Position numbers and translations under genes: made by a program. Of a stretch of DNA of 64,000 nucleotides, positions 20,133 to 28,472 are shown one piece after another. Source of the stretch: Gammaproteobacteria bacterium. Its GTDB lineage: Bacteria; Pseudomonadota; Gammaproteobacteria; Pseudomonadales; Litorivicinaceae. A model generated the notes under the pieces. It did no database searches. It saw nothing but the letters and a program-made list of their open reading frames with translations, and was not told where the DNA came from. The stretch spans positions 35,743 through 99,742 of the forward strand of contig JAHEDY010000008.1 of NCBI GenBank assembly GCA_024640985.1, given 5' to 3'. Position 1 is the stretch's first letter. Every line of letters begins with the position of its first letter.

Positions 20133-20144
<12 letters not shown>
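18849..20144 (-). CDS. xseA: Exodeoxyribonuclease VII large subunit
   Basis: XseA with several XseB subunits degrades single-stranded DNA from both ends. The 431-residue protein has the N-terminal OB fold (FPRAVILDAEISNFKTYPSGHWYFSLTDGEASLSAVMF) and the catalytic domain with GLITSPKGAVIRDML, IIGRGGGASEDLSAFNDE and [32 protein letters not shown], followed by a long coiled coil of about 120 residues. The start is GTG with AAGGAG eight bases upstream. It is divergent from guaB with about 50 bases between, so promoters overlap. xseB is not in view. Confidence 0.95.
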
Positions 20145-21665
<1,521 letters not shown>

Positions 21666-21667
21666 TA

Positions 21668-23221
21668 ATGGATATTCATGCTGATCGACTGCTGATTCTG
21701 GATTTTGGATCGCAATACACCCAACTAATCGCACGCCGCGTTCGTGAACATGGTGTCTATTCAGAGATCCTTCCTTGCGACGTTGATCCTGCTCGGATTA
21801 CTGATTTTGCTCCAAAAGGCGTGGTGTTGTCGGGAGGCCCTGAGTCAACAACTGATGGAGCAGGGTGGGCAATCCCCAAAGAGGTGTATGACTTAAACGT
21901 CCCGATTTTGGGCATTTGCTACGGGATGCAAGCGTTGGCTCAAGAGCTGGGTGGTCGTGTGGAATCGAGCCAGTTACGTGAGTTTGGTCACGCGGATCTT
22001 GTGATTGAAGATGATTCCTCGCTACTGGCTGGGTTATCTGAGACCGGTGCGTTATCGGTCTGGATGAGCCATGGCGACCGAGTGGTTGATCTGCCACCAG
22101 GCTTTGAGGTGATTGGTTCCAGTGCTCATGCGCCGATCGCCGCAATGGCCAATGACGAACGAAGAATTTATGGCCTGCAATTCCATCCTGAAGTGACTCA
22201 TTCGGAGGGCGGATCTGAGATGCTCGCCCGGTTTGCGCATGGGATTTGTGGTTGCGGTCGGGAATGGACGCCTGAAAATATCATTGATGACGCGATCAAT
22301 GAGGTCCGCAAACAAGTTGGCGATGGTCAGGTGTTGTTAGGATTATCTGGGGGTGTCGATTCCTCTGTGGTCGCGGCACTTCTTCACAAAGCAATTGGTG
22401 ATCAACTGGTTTGTGTGTTTGTGGACAATGGTTTATTGCGCCTCAATGAAGGTGTGCAAGTGATGGAAACATTTGCTCAGAATCTGGGTGTTAGAGTCAT
22501 TCGAGCGAACGCAGAAGACCGGTTCTTAACAGCTCTGAAAGGGGAAGCTGACCCGGAGCGAAAACGTAAGATTATCGGTCGAACATTTATTGAAGTGTTC
22601 GAAGAAGAGGCAGCTAAGTTGCGTGATGTTCGTTTCCTTGCTCAAGGAACGATTTATCCGGATGTGATCGAATCAGCAGGTGCCGCATCAGGAAAGGCTC
22701 ATGTGATTAAAAGTCACCACAACGTTGGTGGTCTTCCAGAGGATATGCGGATGGAGCTTGTTGAGCCGCTGCGCGAACTCTTTAAGGATGAAGTTCGGAT
22801 TCTCGGTGTCACGCTTGGCCTTCCTCCGTCGATGGTCTATCGCCACCCATTCCCGGGGCCAGGACTCGGCGTACGTATCTTGGGAGAGGTGGATAAGCGT
22901 TCGGCTGATACCTTGCGCAAAGCGGACCACATTTTTATTGAAGAATTGAGAAAAGCTGACCTGTATGACAAGGTCTCACAGGCATTTGTGGTCTTCTTGC
23001 CAGTAAACTCTGTCGGTGTCGTTGGCGATCAGCGCCGTTACGCTCCGGTTGTGGCACTTCGCGCAGTTGAGACGATTGATTTTATGACAGCACGTTGGGC
23101 GCATTTACCCTATGAGTTTATCGAGCGTGTTTCAGGTCGAATCATTAATGAGATAGAAGATGTGAGTCGCGTCGTGTATGACGTCAGTTCCAAGCCGCCT
23201 GCTACTATCGAGTGGGAATAG
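21668..23221 (+). CDS. guaA: GMP synthase (glutamine-hydrolysing)
   Basis: GuaA aminates XMP to GMP using ATP and glutamine. The 517-residue protein joins a class I glutaminase domain with the nucleophile Cys84 ([10 protein letters not shown]) and the His-Glu pair in [11 protein letters not shown] to an ATP-pyrophosphatase domain with the P-loop [13 protein letters not shown] near residue 220, and ends in the dimerisation domain with [27 protein letters not shown]. Length is close to the E. coli protein (525). It follows guaB directly and is cotranscribed with it. Confidence 0.97.
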   Translation: MDIHADRLLILDFGSQYTQLIARRVREHGVYSEILPCDVDPARITDFAPKGVVLSGGPESTTDGAGWAIPKEVYDLNVPILGICYGMQALAQELGGRVESSQLREFGHADLVIEDDSSLLAGLSETGALSVWMSHGDRVVDLPPGFEVIGSSAHAPIAAMANDERRIYGLQFHPEVTHSEGGSEMLARFAHGICGCGREWTPENIIDDAINEVRKQVGDGQVLLGLSGGVDSSVVAALLHKAIGDQLVCVFVDNGLLRLNEGVQVMETFAQNLGVRVIRANAEDRFLTALKGEADPERKRKIIGRTFIEVFEEEAAKLRDVRFLAQGTIYPDVIESAGAASGKAHVIKSHHNVGGLPEDMRMELVEPLRELFKDEVRILGVTLGLPPSMVYRHPFPGPGLGVRILGEVDKRSADTLRKADHIFIEELRKADLYDKVSQAFVVFLPVNSVGVVGDQRRYAPVVALRAVETIDFMTARWAHLPYEFIERVSGRIINEIEDVSRVVYDVSSKPPATIEWE

Positions 23222-23269
23222 GCAATATCTGGTGCTGAATTCATTGGAGTACTTGTTACGATTCGAAGT

Positions 23270-23785
23270 TTGACGACAGATGATTTGATTGAGGTAGAAC
23301 AGGTTTTTACCCATGCGTTTTCTGTCGAGGAAGCGTCGGCTATCTACCAAATCATTCGGGCCAGCATATCGAACAATACACCGGATTCACGGCTGTGCTT
23401 GGGGTACGAGAAACAGACAAATATTGTGGGCGCGATTGCGTTCACATCAGTAGTCTTCGAACCAGATGAAGACTTGACCGGATATATTCTTGCGCCTTTA
23501 GCAGTTCATAGTGATTATCAACAACAAGGAATCGGCACCAAGCTCATCGAGTTCGGGTTGGCGCATCTGATTGCCCAAGGGGTCGATGTCTTACTCGTAT
23601 ACGGAGATCCTGAGTATTACGGAAGATTTGGATTCGACGTGGAATTGGGTAGACATTTCAGGCCCCCTTATACGCTTGAATACGAGTTGGGATGGCAAGC
23701 CAAGCAGCTGGGTACATTGGATCTTGGGGATCGGATCTATCCGTTTCGATGCGTTGATGAGCTCTCAGATCCATCGTTTTGGTAG
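23270..23785 (+). CDS. GNAT family N-acetyltransferase (YhbS-like), start uncertain
   Basis: The protein is a single GNAT domain: ILAPLAVHSDYQQQGIGTKLIEFGLAHL carries the acetyl-CoA loop QQQGIG, and VDVLLVYGDPEYYGRFGFDVEL is the typical YhbS-type segment. The substrate is unknown. The first standard start codon in frame is the TTG at 23270, but the family normally begins with a beta strand such as I-R-x-L, and the codons just upstream read VTIRSL with a GGAG at 23246-23249. The natural start may therefore be a rare codon (GTT, ACG or ATT at 23255-23261), or the sequence has lost its start. The frame is open back to the guaA stop, which lies in the same frame. Confidence 0.72.
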   Translation: MTTDDLIEVEQVFTHAFSVEEASAIYQIIRASISNNTPDSRLCLGYEKQTNIVGAIAFTSVVFEPDEDLTGYILAPLAVHSDYQQQGIGTKLIEFGLAHLIAQGVDVLLVYGDPEYYGRFGFDVELGRHFRPPYTLEYELGWQAKQLGTLDLGDRIYPFRCVDELSDPSFW

Positions 23786-24124
23786 CTTTGTTCTGGTGAT
23801 CAGAATTGGCTCATGATCACGAACTTTTGAGCATCCCACTACCACTCAGGCATGATCAGCCACCCTCGAGTGATCTTGAGTCACGGTAAAAACATCAAAA
23901 AAAGTTGTAGATGCTCTTCGCAATGCGTCATCAGATTGCTATGTAATCCCACGGTTTTACGCCACAGATGCGTTTGATCGCAAAAACGATGAACTCCACT
24001 TAAGATTTTATAACGAAAATCAATTGATTAGATCAAAACGATCTTAGACAAGTCGAGCGAACGCTTTAGGTTGAGGTGTGGATTAGCGGTCTCATGGAGG
24101 AGAAACACAGTAGGAGTTCATACC
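23786..24124. other. Gap of about 340 bases with leader of the small membrane gene
   Basis: No convincing gene is seen on either strand. The right half is AT-rich and contains the 12-base palindrome AATCAATTGATT (24018-24029), TTGAT and ATCAA half-sites three bases apart, and a TAAGAT / ATCTTA pair; these could be operator sites for the gene at 24125. A ribosome site TAGGAG sits nine bases before its ATG. The left half holds only weak inverted repeats around GTGATC / GATCAC and no clear terminator for the guaBA-GNAT unit. I could not pick a single promoter with confidence. Confidence 0.5.
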
Positions 24125-24364
24125 ATGACTATCTCACAGTTTCTCGACCCCACTTGGAATGCTCTATCAAGCGCCCCCGGAGAATTTAAATACACGATGT
24201 CGGTCGTCTTGGCAGGCATGTGGTGTGTTATTTTCGGGATCTACACGGCCGAGCTGACCTTTATCGGGTACAACATTTTGGGGCACATTGCGGTGATTAC
24301 AGGGGTCTTCGTGACGCACCGCGTGTTTCAGACGGCTCGAGAATACACGCCGAACCAAGGCTGA
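24125..24364 (+). CDS. Small membrane protein of unknown function
   Basis: I do not recognise a family. The 79-residue protein begins MTISQFLDPTWNALSSAPGEF, then has two hydrophobic stretches, TMSVVLAGMWCVIFGIYTA and FIGYNILGHIAVITGVFVTHRVF, and a short charged tail. The single cysteine lies in the first membrane segment. The ATG is preceded by a strong ribosome site (AGTAGGAG, nine bases away), and the track start further upstream is not supported by one. It stands alone between a 340-base leader and a 3' region with strong inverted repeats, which suggests an independently transcribed and possibly highly expressed gene. A two-helix inner membrane protein is the safest description. Confidence 0.7.
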   Translation: MTISQFLDPTWNALSSAPGEFKYTMSVVLAGMWCVIFGIYTAELTFIGYNILGHIAVITGVFVTHRVFQTAREYTPNQG

Positions 24365-24370
24365 CGAATA

Positions 24371-24452
24371 CATGCCGTTTCTCGAGAGCCTCAACAGGCT
24401 CTCGGGGGGCGGTATGAGCGACGAGACCACTCGTCTGATCGGCATGGGTCTC
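24371..24452 (+). ncRNA. Nested inverted repeats, possible structured 3' UTR or small RNA
   Basis: Directly after the small membrane gene, CATGCCG (24371-24377) pairs perfectly with CGGCATG (24440-24446). Inside this outer stem are two hairpins: CGAGAGCC-TCAACA-GGCTCTCG (24383-24404, eight pairs) and GACGAG-ACCA-CTCGTC (24420-24435, six pairs). A competing stem GAGACC (24423-24428) with GGTCTC (24447-24452) could replace the second hairpin and the outer stem. There is no T-run after the first hairpin, so it is not a standard intrinsic terminator. The layout suggests a folded RNA, either a terminator or stabiliser of the upstream mRNA or a leader of the downstream GST gene. Confidence 0.4.
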
Positions 24453-24572
24453 TTGCGGGAATAACAGTTCTTCAGATACTCGCATTTTTTATTCGGGATC
24501 GTAAACGAATCACTGCTGTGATTGTCGTTCTATGATACCGTCGCGACTTGATTGTTAACGGCGATTGTTCTC

Positions 24573-25499
24573 ATGCCCGACCTGATTCTTCATCATTATT
24601 GGCCATCACCCTTTGCGCACAAAATCCGGTTAGCGCTCGGCTTGGTCGACACATCATGGAAGTCTGTCGAGATTCCACGTGTTCCGCCAAAACCATTACT
24701 GATGCCACTTACAGCAGGCTATCGTCGCACGCCCGTCTTACAGAGTGGCGCAGATGTTTATTGCGATACGCAAAATATCGTGAGAGCCATTTCTGAGCTG
24801 ACTGCGACGAGCTTGTTGCTACCGACACGACAGCGTGGGCAAATCTTCGCCTTGACCGACTGGGTGGATGGGACCGTGTTTAATTTAGCCGCTCGAGTGA
24901 TTCTCACATCAGCGCTCGACACAGCGCCGCCTGAATTCATTCAAGACCGCGGTGGATTATATTTTGGACCAAATTGGACACCGGAAGGGTTGAAGGCGCA
25001 ATTGCCGGGCGTGATTCGGCAACTCGCCGCGCATTTGGACTCAATCAATCAAGGCCTGACTGATACTGGAGGCTATTTTACTGAGTCGCTATCTTACGCC
25101 GATATCTCCATTGCTTACGTGGCATGGTTTATCCGAGGGCGTTGGGATGTCGGTCCAGAATTTTTGTCGCAATTCCCAAGAGTTGAACGCATTGAGCGAG
25201 ACGTCCACGAACAAAGCACCGATCGTCATGAGGAAGTATCCGCTGAGTCGGCTTTAATGACGGCTTTGCAGGCAAAGTCCAGCGCCCCGCGGGGGGTACA
25301 AGCGCAGATTGGATCAAGACTGAGTGAAGGGATGCGGGTCTCGATCCGACCTCAAGCCGAAACCTCCGACCCCCCAATTATCGGTCGCTTACGTTATTTG
25401 GATCGAGTCAGGGTGTCGATCGATCATCAAGACCCGCAAGTCGGTGATGTGGTGGTCCATCTGCCGGTTGCCGGTTACCAAATTCAGCCGAGTGACTAG
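24573..25499 (+). CDS. Glutathione S-transferase family protein with C-terminal extension
   Basis: The 308-residue protein starts as a GST: MPDLILHHYWPSPFAHKIRLALG is the thioredoxin-like N-terminal domain in which S/P-F-A-H-K replaces the usual catalytic serine or cysteine region, and PVLQSGADVYCDTQNIVRAI matches the glutathione gamma-glutamyl contact area. A helical C-terminal domain with GGYFTESLSYADISIAYVAWF follows. Beyond about residue 220 there is an extra beta-rich part ending QVGDVVVHLPVAGYQIQPSD not present in classical GSTs. Substrate unknown. The ATG at 24573 is preferred to a TTG seven codons earlier because it begins the domain. It overlaps the EamA gene by eight bases. Confidence 0.8.
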   Translation: MPDLILHHYWPSPFAHKIRLALGLVDTSWKSVEIPRVPPKPLLMPLTAGYRRTPVLQSGADVYCDTQNIVRAISELTATSLLLPTRQRGQIFALTDWVDGTVFNLAARVILTSALDTAPPEFIQDRGGLYFGPNWTPEGLKAQLPGVIRQLAAHLDSINQGLTDTGGYFTESLSYADISIAYVAWFIRGRWDVGPEFLSQFPRVERIERDVHEQSTDRHEEVSAESALMTALQAKSSAPRGVQAQIGSRLSEGMRVSIRPQAETSDPPIIGRLRYLDRVRVSIDHQDPQVGDVVVHLPVAGYQIQPSD

Positions 25500-26373
25500 T
25501 CACCCATCGTCCGAAGATAACGTCCGTTGCATTCTGTTTATGGTGATTGCGATGGCAGGGTTTGCTGTCGAAGATGCAGTGATCAAGCAGTTATCCGCCA
25601 CCATGCCGATTTCACAGGTGCTCATGCTCATTGGTGCCGGTGGTTTGGTGGTCTTCGGGACGGTATCGCGCCTGACTCGAGTGAGCCTGGTGACAGCCGA
25701 AGTCCGAAAACCCTGGTTTATGATCCGGACGCTAGCTGAGTTGGCTTCGGCGATTTTTTTCGTGATCGCGATTGTTTACGCGTCACTGTCTGCGTCCTCG
25801 GCGATTTTACAAGCCACACCATTGGCGGTCTCACTCGCAGCCGCTTTATTCTTGAAGCAACATGTCAGTGTTCGTCAATGGGTGCTGATTGGTATGGGGT
25901 TTCTCGGTGTTTTGTGTGTGATCCAGCCGGGTCTTGAGGGGTTTAAACCTGCGGCTTTATCGGCCGTGATCGGTGTGGTCTTTTTGGCCCTTCGCGATGC
26001 GATCACCCGCTCGATCTCAGTAACTGTTCCTGCGCTTTCAGTATCTTTCTGGGCATTTTTCGCATTGTTGATGGCTGGAGTGGTCACGATTCCGTTTTTT
26101 GGCGCCTTTGGGGGGATTACGGTTGAACACATTGGACTGCTAGTGATCTCGACTCTGTGTGGCACCGGGGCTTATTTTTGTGTAGTGATGGCGACTCGTG
26201 GTGGCGATGTAGCAGTGGTTGCTCCCTTTCGCTACACCCGTTTGATCTTTGCGCTCGGTCTGGCTGTGGTGTTTTTTGACGAGGAAGTCAACGCCATGAT
26301 GTTAATCGGGAGCAGCCTGATTATCGGCTCTGGGATTGTCATGCTTGCTTCTGGGGGATCAGTCAGGAAGTAA
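25492..26373 (+). CDS. EamA/DMT family membrane transporter
   Basis: The 293-residue protein has about ten hydrophobic segments forming two EamA repeats, the drug/metabolite transporter plan of inner-membrane exporters. The N-terminal repeat begins CILFMVIAMAGFAVEDAVIKQLS and the second ends GDVAVVAPFRYTRLIFALGLAVVFFDEEVNAMMLIGSSLIIGSGIVML, typical for the RhaT/S-adenosylmethionine-transporter branch. Substrate cannot be predicted. I chose the GTG at 25492, eight bases inside the GST gene; the much longer track version starts in a different frame over GST and is not credible. Its 3' end overlaps the convergent BKACE gene by 15 bases. Confidence 0.82.
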   Translation: MTSHPSSEDNVRCILFMVIAMAGFAVEDAVIKQLSATMPISQVLMLIGAGGLVVFGTVSRLTRVSLVTAEVRKPWFMIRTLAELASAIFFVIAIVYASLSASSAILQATPLAVSLAAALFLKQHVSVRQWVLIGMGFLGVLCVIQPGLEGFKPAALSAVIGVVFLALRDAITRSISVTVPALSVSFWAFFALLMAGVVTIPFFGAFGGITVEHIGLLVISTLCGTGAYFCVVMATRGGDVAVVAPFRYTRLIFALGLAVVFFDEEVNAMMLIGSSLIIGSGIVMLASGGSVRK

Positions 26374-27123
26374 GCCGACCAGAGTGCGGACGAGGTCGGC
26401 GTTATCAGACGCAATAGTCCCGTCAGGCAGCCAAATTCCATTTTCAAAACCGATACGAAGATCCATACCTTCTGATGCCGCACGGAGCAGACATGGAATT
26501 TGGCCTTGTCCAAATGCGCAAATCATTTCACGCTCGGGCCTTAGCTCCTTTGGCTGTGCTTCCCTTGCTTCCAAAAAGGGGTCCAGTTGATCAGGAGTGC
26601 TTTCTTGATCTTTTGAATATCGCCCGAGGACATACAGCACCTCAAGCGATGTTGTCTGAATGATGCCTTGATCGACCAATGAGCTTAGCGTCTTGAGGTC
26701 GTCAGTGTCGTATAAAATAAACTGAACGCGGGTTTTGGCGAGCAGTTCTGCGAAAAAAGCCGTCAAAGTTCTCGGTTCCTGTGCGCGCAGGATTTCACGG
26801 ATTGCAACAGAGACCCATGGCGCCTGGATTCGCGCTAATAAATCGATTTGAGCCTCGGCTTCGTAAATGCCTGCCGCTTCGGACGTCACTTGAACCGAAA
26901 GCCCAGGGACGCGGCGATGTAATTGCGTGATTAATGTTTCATAGCGTTCAACGTCCAAGAGGTGGAGTTGGTCGTTCGTGCGAATGTGCGCGTGAATTCC
27001 CCGAGCCCCAGCTTCAAAACAGGCCGCCGCAGTTTCCACCAAGTCCTGGTCAGTGACCGGGACTGCTGGGTGGTCAAGAGTGGTTCGTCGCGCACCATTC
27101 GGCGCAACCATGATGAACGTCAT
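26359..27123 (-). CDS. BKACE family protein (DUF849, beta-keto acid cleavage enzyme)
   Basis: BKACE enzymes use zinc to condense a beta-keto acid with acetyl-CoA and split it into acetoacetate and a new acyl-CoA. The 254-residue protein has the TIM-barrel start MVAPNGARRTTLDHPAVPVT, the zinc histidines in GIHAHIRTNDQ, the SEAAGIYEAEAQ segment and the C-terminal glutamate in RIGFENGIWLPDG, equivalent to the fourth ligand of Kce. It is shorter than the usual 270-310 residues. The ATG overlaps the stop of the upstream aminotransferase gene (ATGA), so the two products likely act in sequence. The substrate is unknown. Confidence 0.83.
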   Translation of the reverse strand: MTFIMVAPNGARRTTLDHPAVPVTDQDLVETAAACFEAGARGIHAHIRTNDQLHLLDVERYETLITQLHRRVPGLSVQVTSEAAGIYEAEAQIDLLARIQAPWVSVAIREILRAQEPRTLTAFFAELLAKTRVQFILYDTDDLKTLSSLVDQGIIQTTSLEVLYVLGRYSKDQESTPDQLDPFLEAREAQPKELRPEREMICAFGQGQIPCLLRAASEGMDLRIGFENGIWLPDGTIASDNADLVRTLVGLLPD

Positions 27124-28472
27124 GCAGCACGATCTCGACTGGAGCTAACATCGCCAATCGCACGTGTCAGGCGATCGGTAATGATCTGAACATCAGCCGC
27201 CTCAATGATGAAAGGCGGTGCCAGTAAAATATGATCGCCTGATTGCCCATCGATGGTTCCAGACATCGGGTAGCACATCAATCCATGACTCATCGCGACT
27301 TTTTTAATTTGACCCGCAGTTTTCAACGCAGGGTCTAATGGGGCTTTGGTCTCTCGGTCACCAACCAGCTCAATGCCTACAAAAAGCCCGCGTCCACGAA
27401 TATCTCCAACCCATGGATGGGATCCTAGTGAAGCATTCAAAGAGCTCTGAAGGAGCGAGCCCATTGCCTGAACATGCTCCATCATTCCTGGTGCAGTGAG
27501 CTCTTCCATCACAGCTAATCCAGCCGCACAGGCGGTTGGATGCCCCATATAGGTGTGGCCATGCTGAAAGAACCCGGATCCGTCAACGATCGCCTGATAG
27601 ATGAAGTGTTGGCATAGCATCGCACCGATGGGCTGAATTCCTGCTCCAAGGCCTTTAGCGATACACAGCATATCTGGTTTGACTCGATCGTGATCACAGG
27701 CATACAGGTAACCGGTTCGCCCCATGCCGCACATGACTTCATCGAGTATTAACAACACACCATATTGATCGCAAATGTCTCGAATCCGCTTGTAATATCC
27801 ATCAACCGCGGGAACAGCTCCCATGGTGGCGCCCACTACCGGCTCGGCGACAAAGGCAGCGACGCGGCCCTCACCGATGCGTAAAATTTCCTGTTCCAGT
27901 TCATTCGCAACTCGCAAACCGTAGGCTTCAGGTGTTTCTCCCGGATTTGCCCAGCGATAATAATGACAGGGGCTGATGTGACTCATGTGCGTTGGTAGCA
28001 GTGGCTCGAACTGTCGACGACGCCATTGATTACCGCCACTCCCAAGTGCTCCGAGAGTATTGCCGTGGTAGCTCTGGCGGCGGCCAATAATATGGGTGCG
28101 GTCAGGTTCGCCAATTTCGAGGAAATACTGCCGCGCAAGCTTCAGTGCTGCTTCCATAGCTTCGCTTCCACCACTGACGAAATAGACGTGATCGATTCCA
28201 TCTGGAGCTTGATTAACTAACACATCGGCGAGCTGCTCAGCCGGTTCGGAGGTAAAGAAGCCAGTATGCGCAAACGCCATGGTTTGCAACTGCTGACATG
28301 CTCGATCAATGACTTTTTTCGGAGTATGACCAAGACAACTCACCGCAGCTCCTCCACAGGCATCAAGATAGCGATTACCTTCGGAATCGATGAGATAAAT
28401 TCCATCACCGGCAACAGCAATGGGCAGGCTAAGCTTTGGCGCTCGGCCAAAAATTGAGTGAGAAACGGCCAC
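27120..28472 (-). CDS. Class III PLP-dependent aminotransferase
   Basis: The 450-residue protein is a fold-type I omega-type aminotransferase. Visible motifs are GGAAVSCLGHTPKKVIDRACQQL, the PLP phosphate site SGGSEAMEAALKLARQYF, LLILDEVMCGMGRTGYLYACDH with the PLP aspartate, the Schiff-base lysine in MLCIAKGLGAGIQPIGAML, and the HGHTYMGHPTACAAGLAVM loop. Such enzymes remove amino groups from beta- or omega-amino acids, polyamines and related amines. It lies immediately after the TRAP permease gene and is coupled to BKACE, so it probably converts an imported amino compound to an aldehyde or keto acid; the precise substrate cannot be read. Confidence 0.88.
   Translation of the reverse strand: MAVSHSIFGRAPKLSLPIAVAGDGIYLIDSEGNRYLDACGGAAVSCLGHTPKKVIDRACQQLQTMAFAHTGFFTSEPAEQLADVLVNQAPDGIDHVYFVSGGSEAMEAALKLARQYFLEIGEPDRTHIIGRRQSYHGNTLGALGSGGNQWRRRQFEPLLPTHMSHISPCHYYRWANPGETPEAYGLRVANELEQEILRIGEGRVAAFVAEPVVGATMGAVPAVDGYYKRIRDICDQYGVLLILDEVMCGMGRTGYLYACDHDRVKPDMLCIAKGLGAGIQPIGAMLCQHFIYQAIVDGSGFFQHGHTYMGHPTACAAGLAVMEELTAPGMMEHVQAMGSLLQSSLNASLGSHPWVGDIRGRGLFVGIELVGDRETKAPLDPALKTAGQIKKVAMSHGLMCYPMSGTIDGQSGDHILLAPPFIIEAADVQIITDRLTRAIGDVSSSRDRAA

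Noticed and set aside
24024-24036. FNR/Anr-like box TTGAT-TAG-ATCAA upstream of the small membrane gene
   Set aside because: Half-sites are perfect but the spacer is three bases, not the four required by the FNR consensus; kept only as a note in the gap entry.
24167-24445. 92-residue minus-strand ORF opposite the small membrane gene
   Set aside because: No ribosome site, runs through the inverted repeats, and competes with a better-supported plus-strand gene.
24371-24446. tRNA-like fold after the small membrane gene
   Set aside because: The outer stem is seven pairs, but the inner stems have eight and six pairs, there is no T-loop GTTCRA motif and no third arm, so it is not a tRNA.
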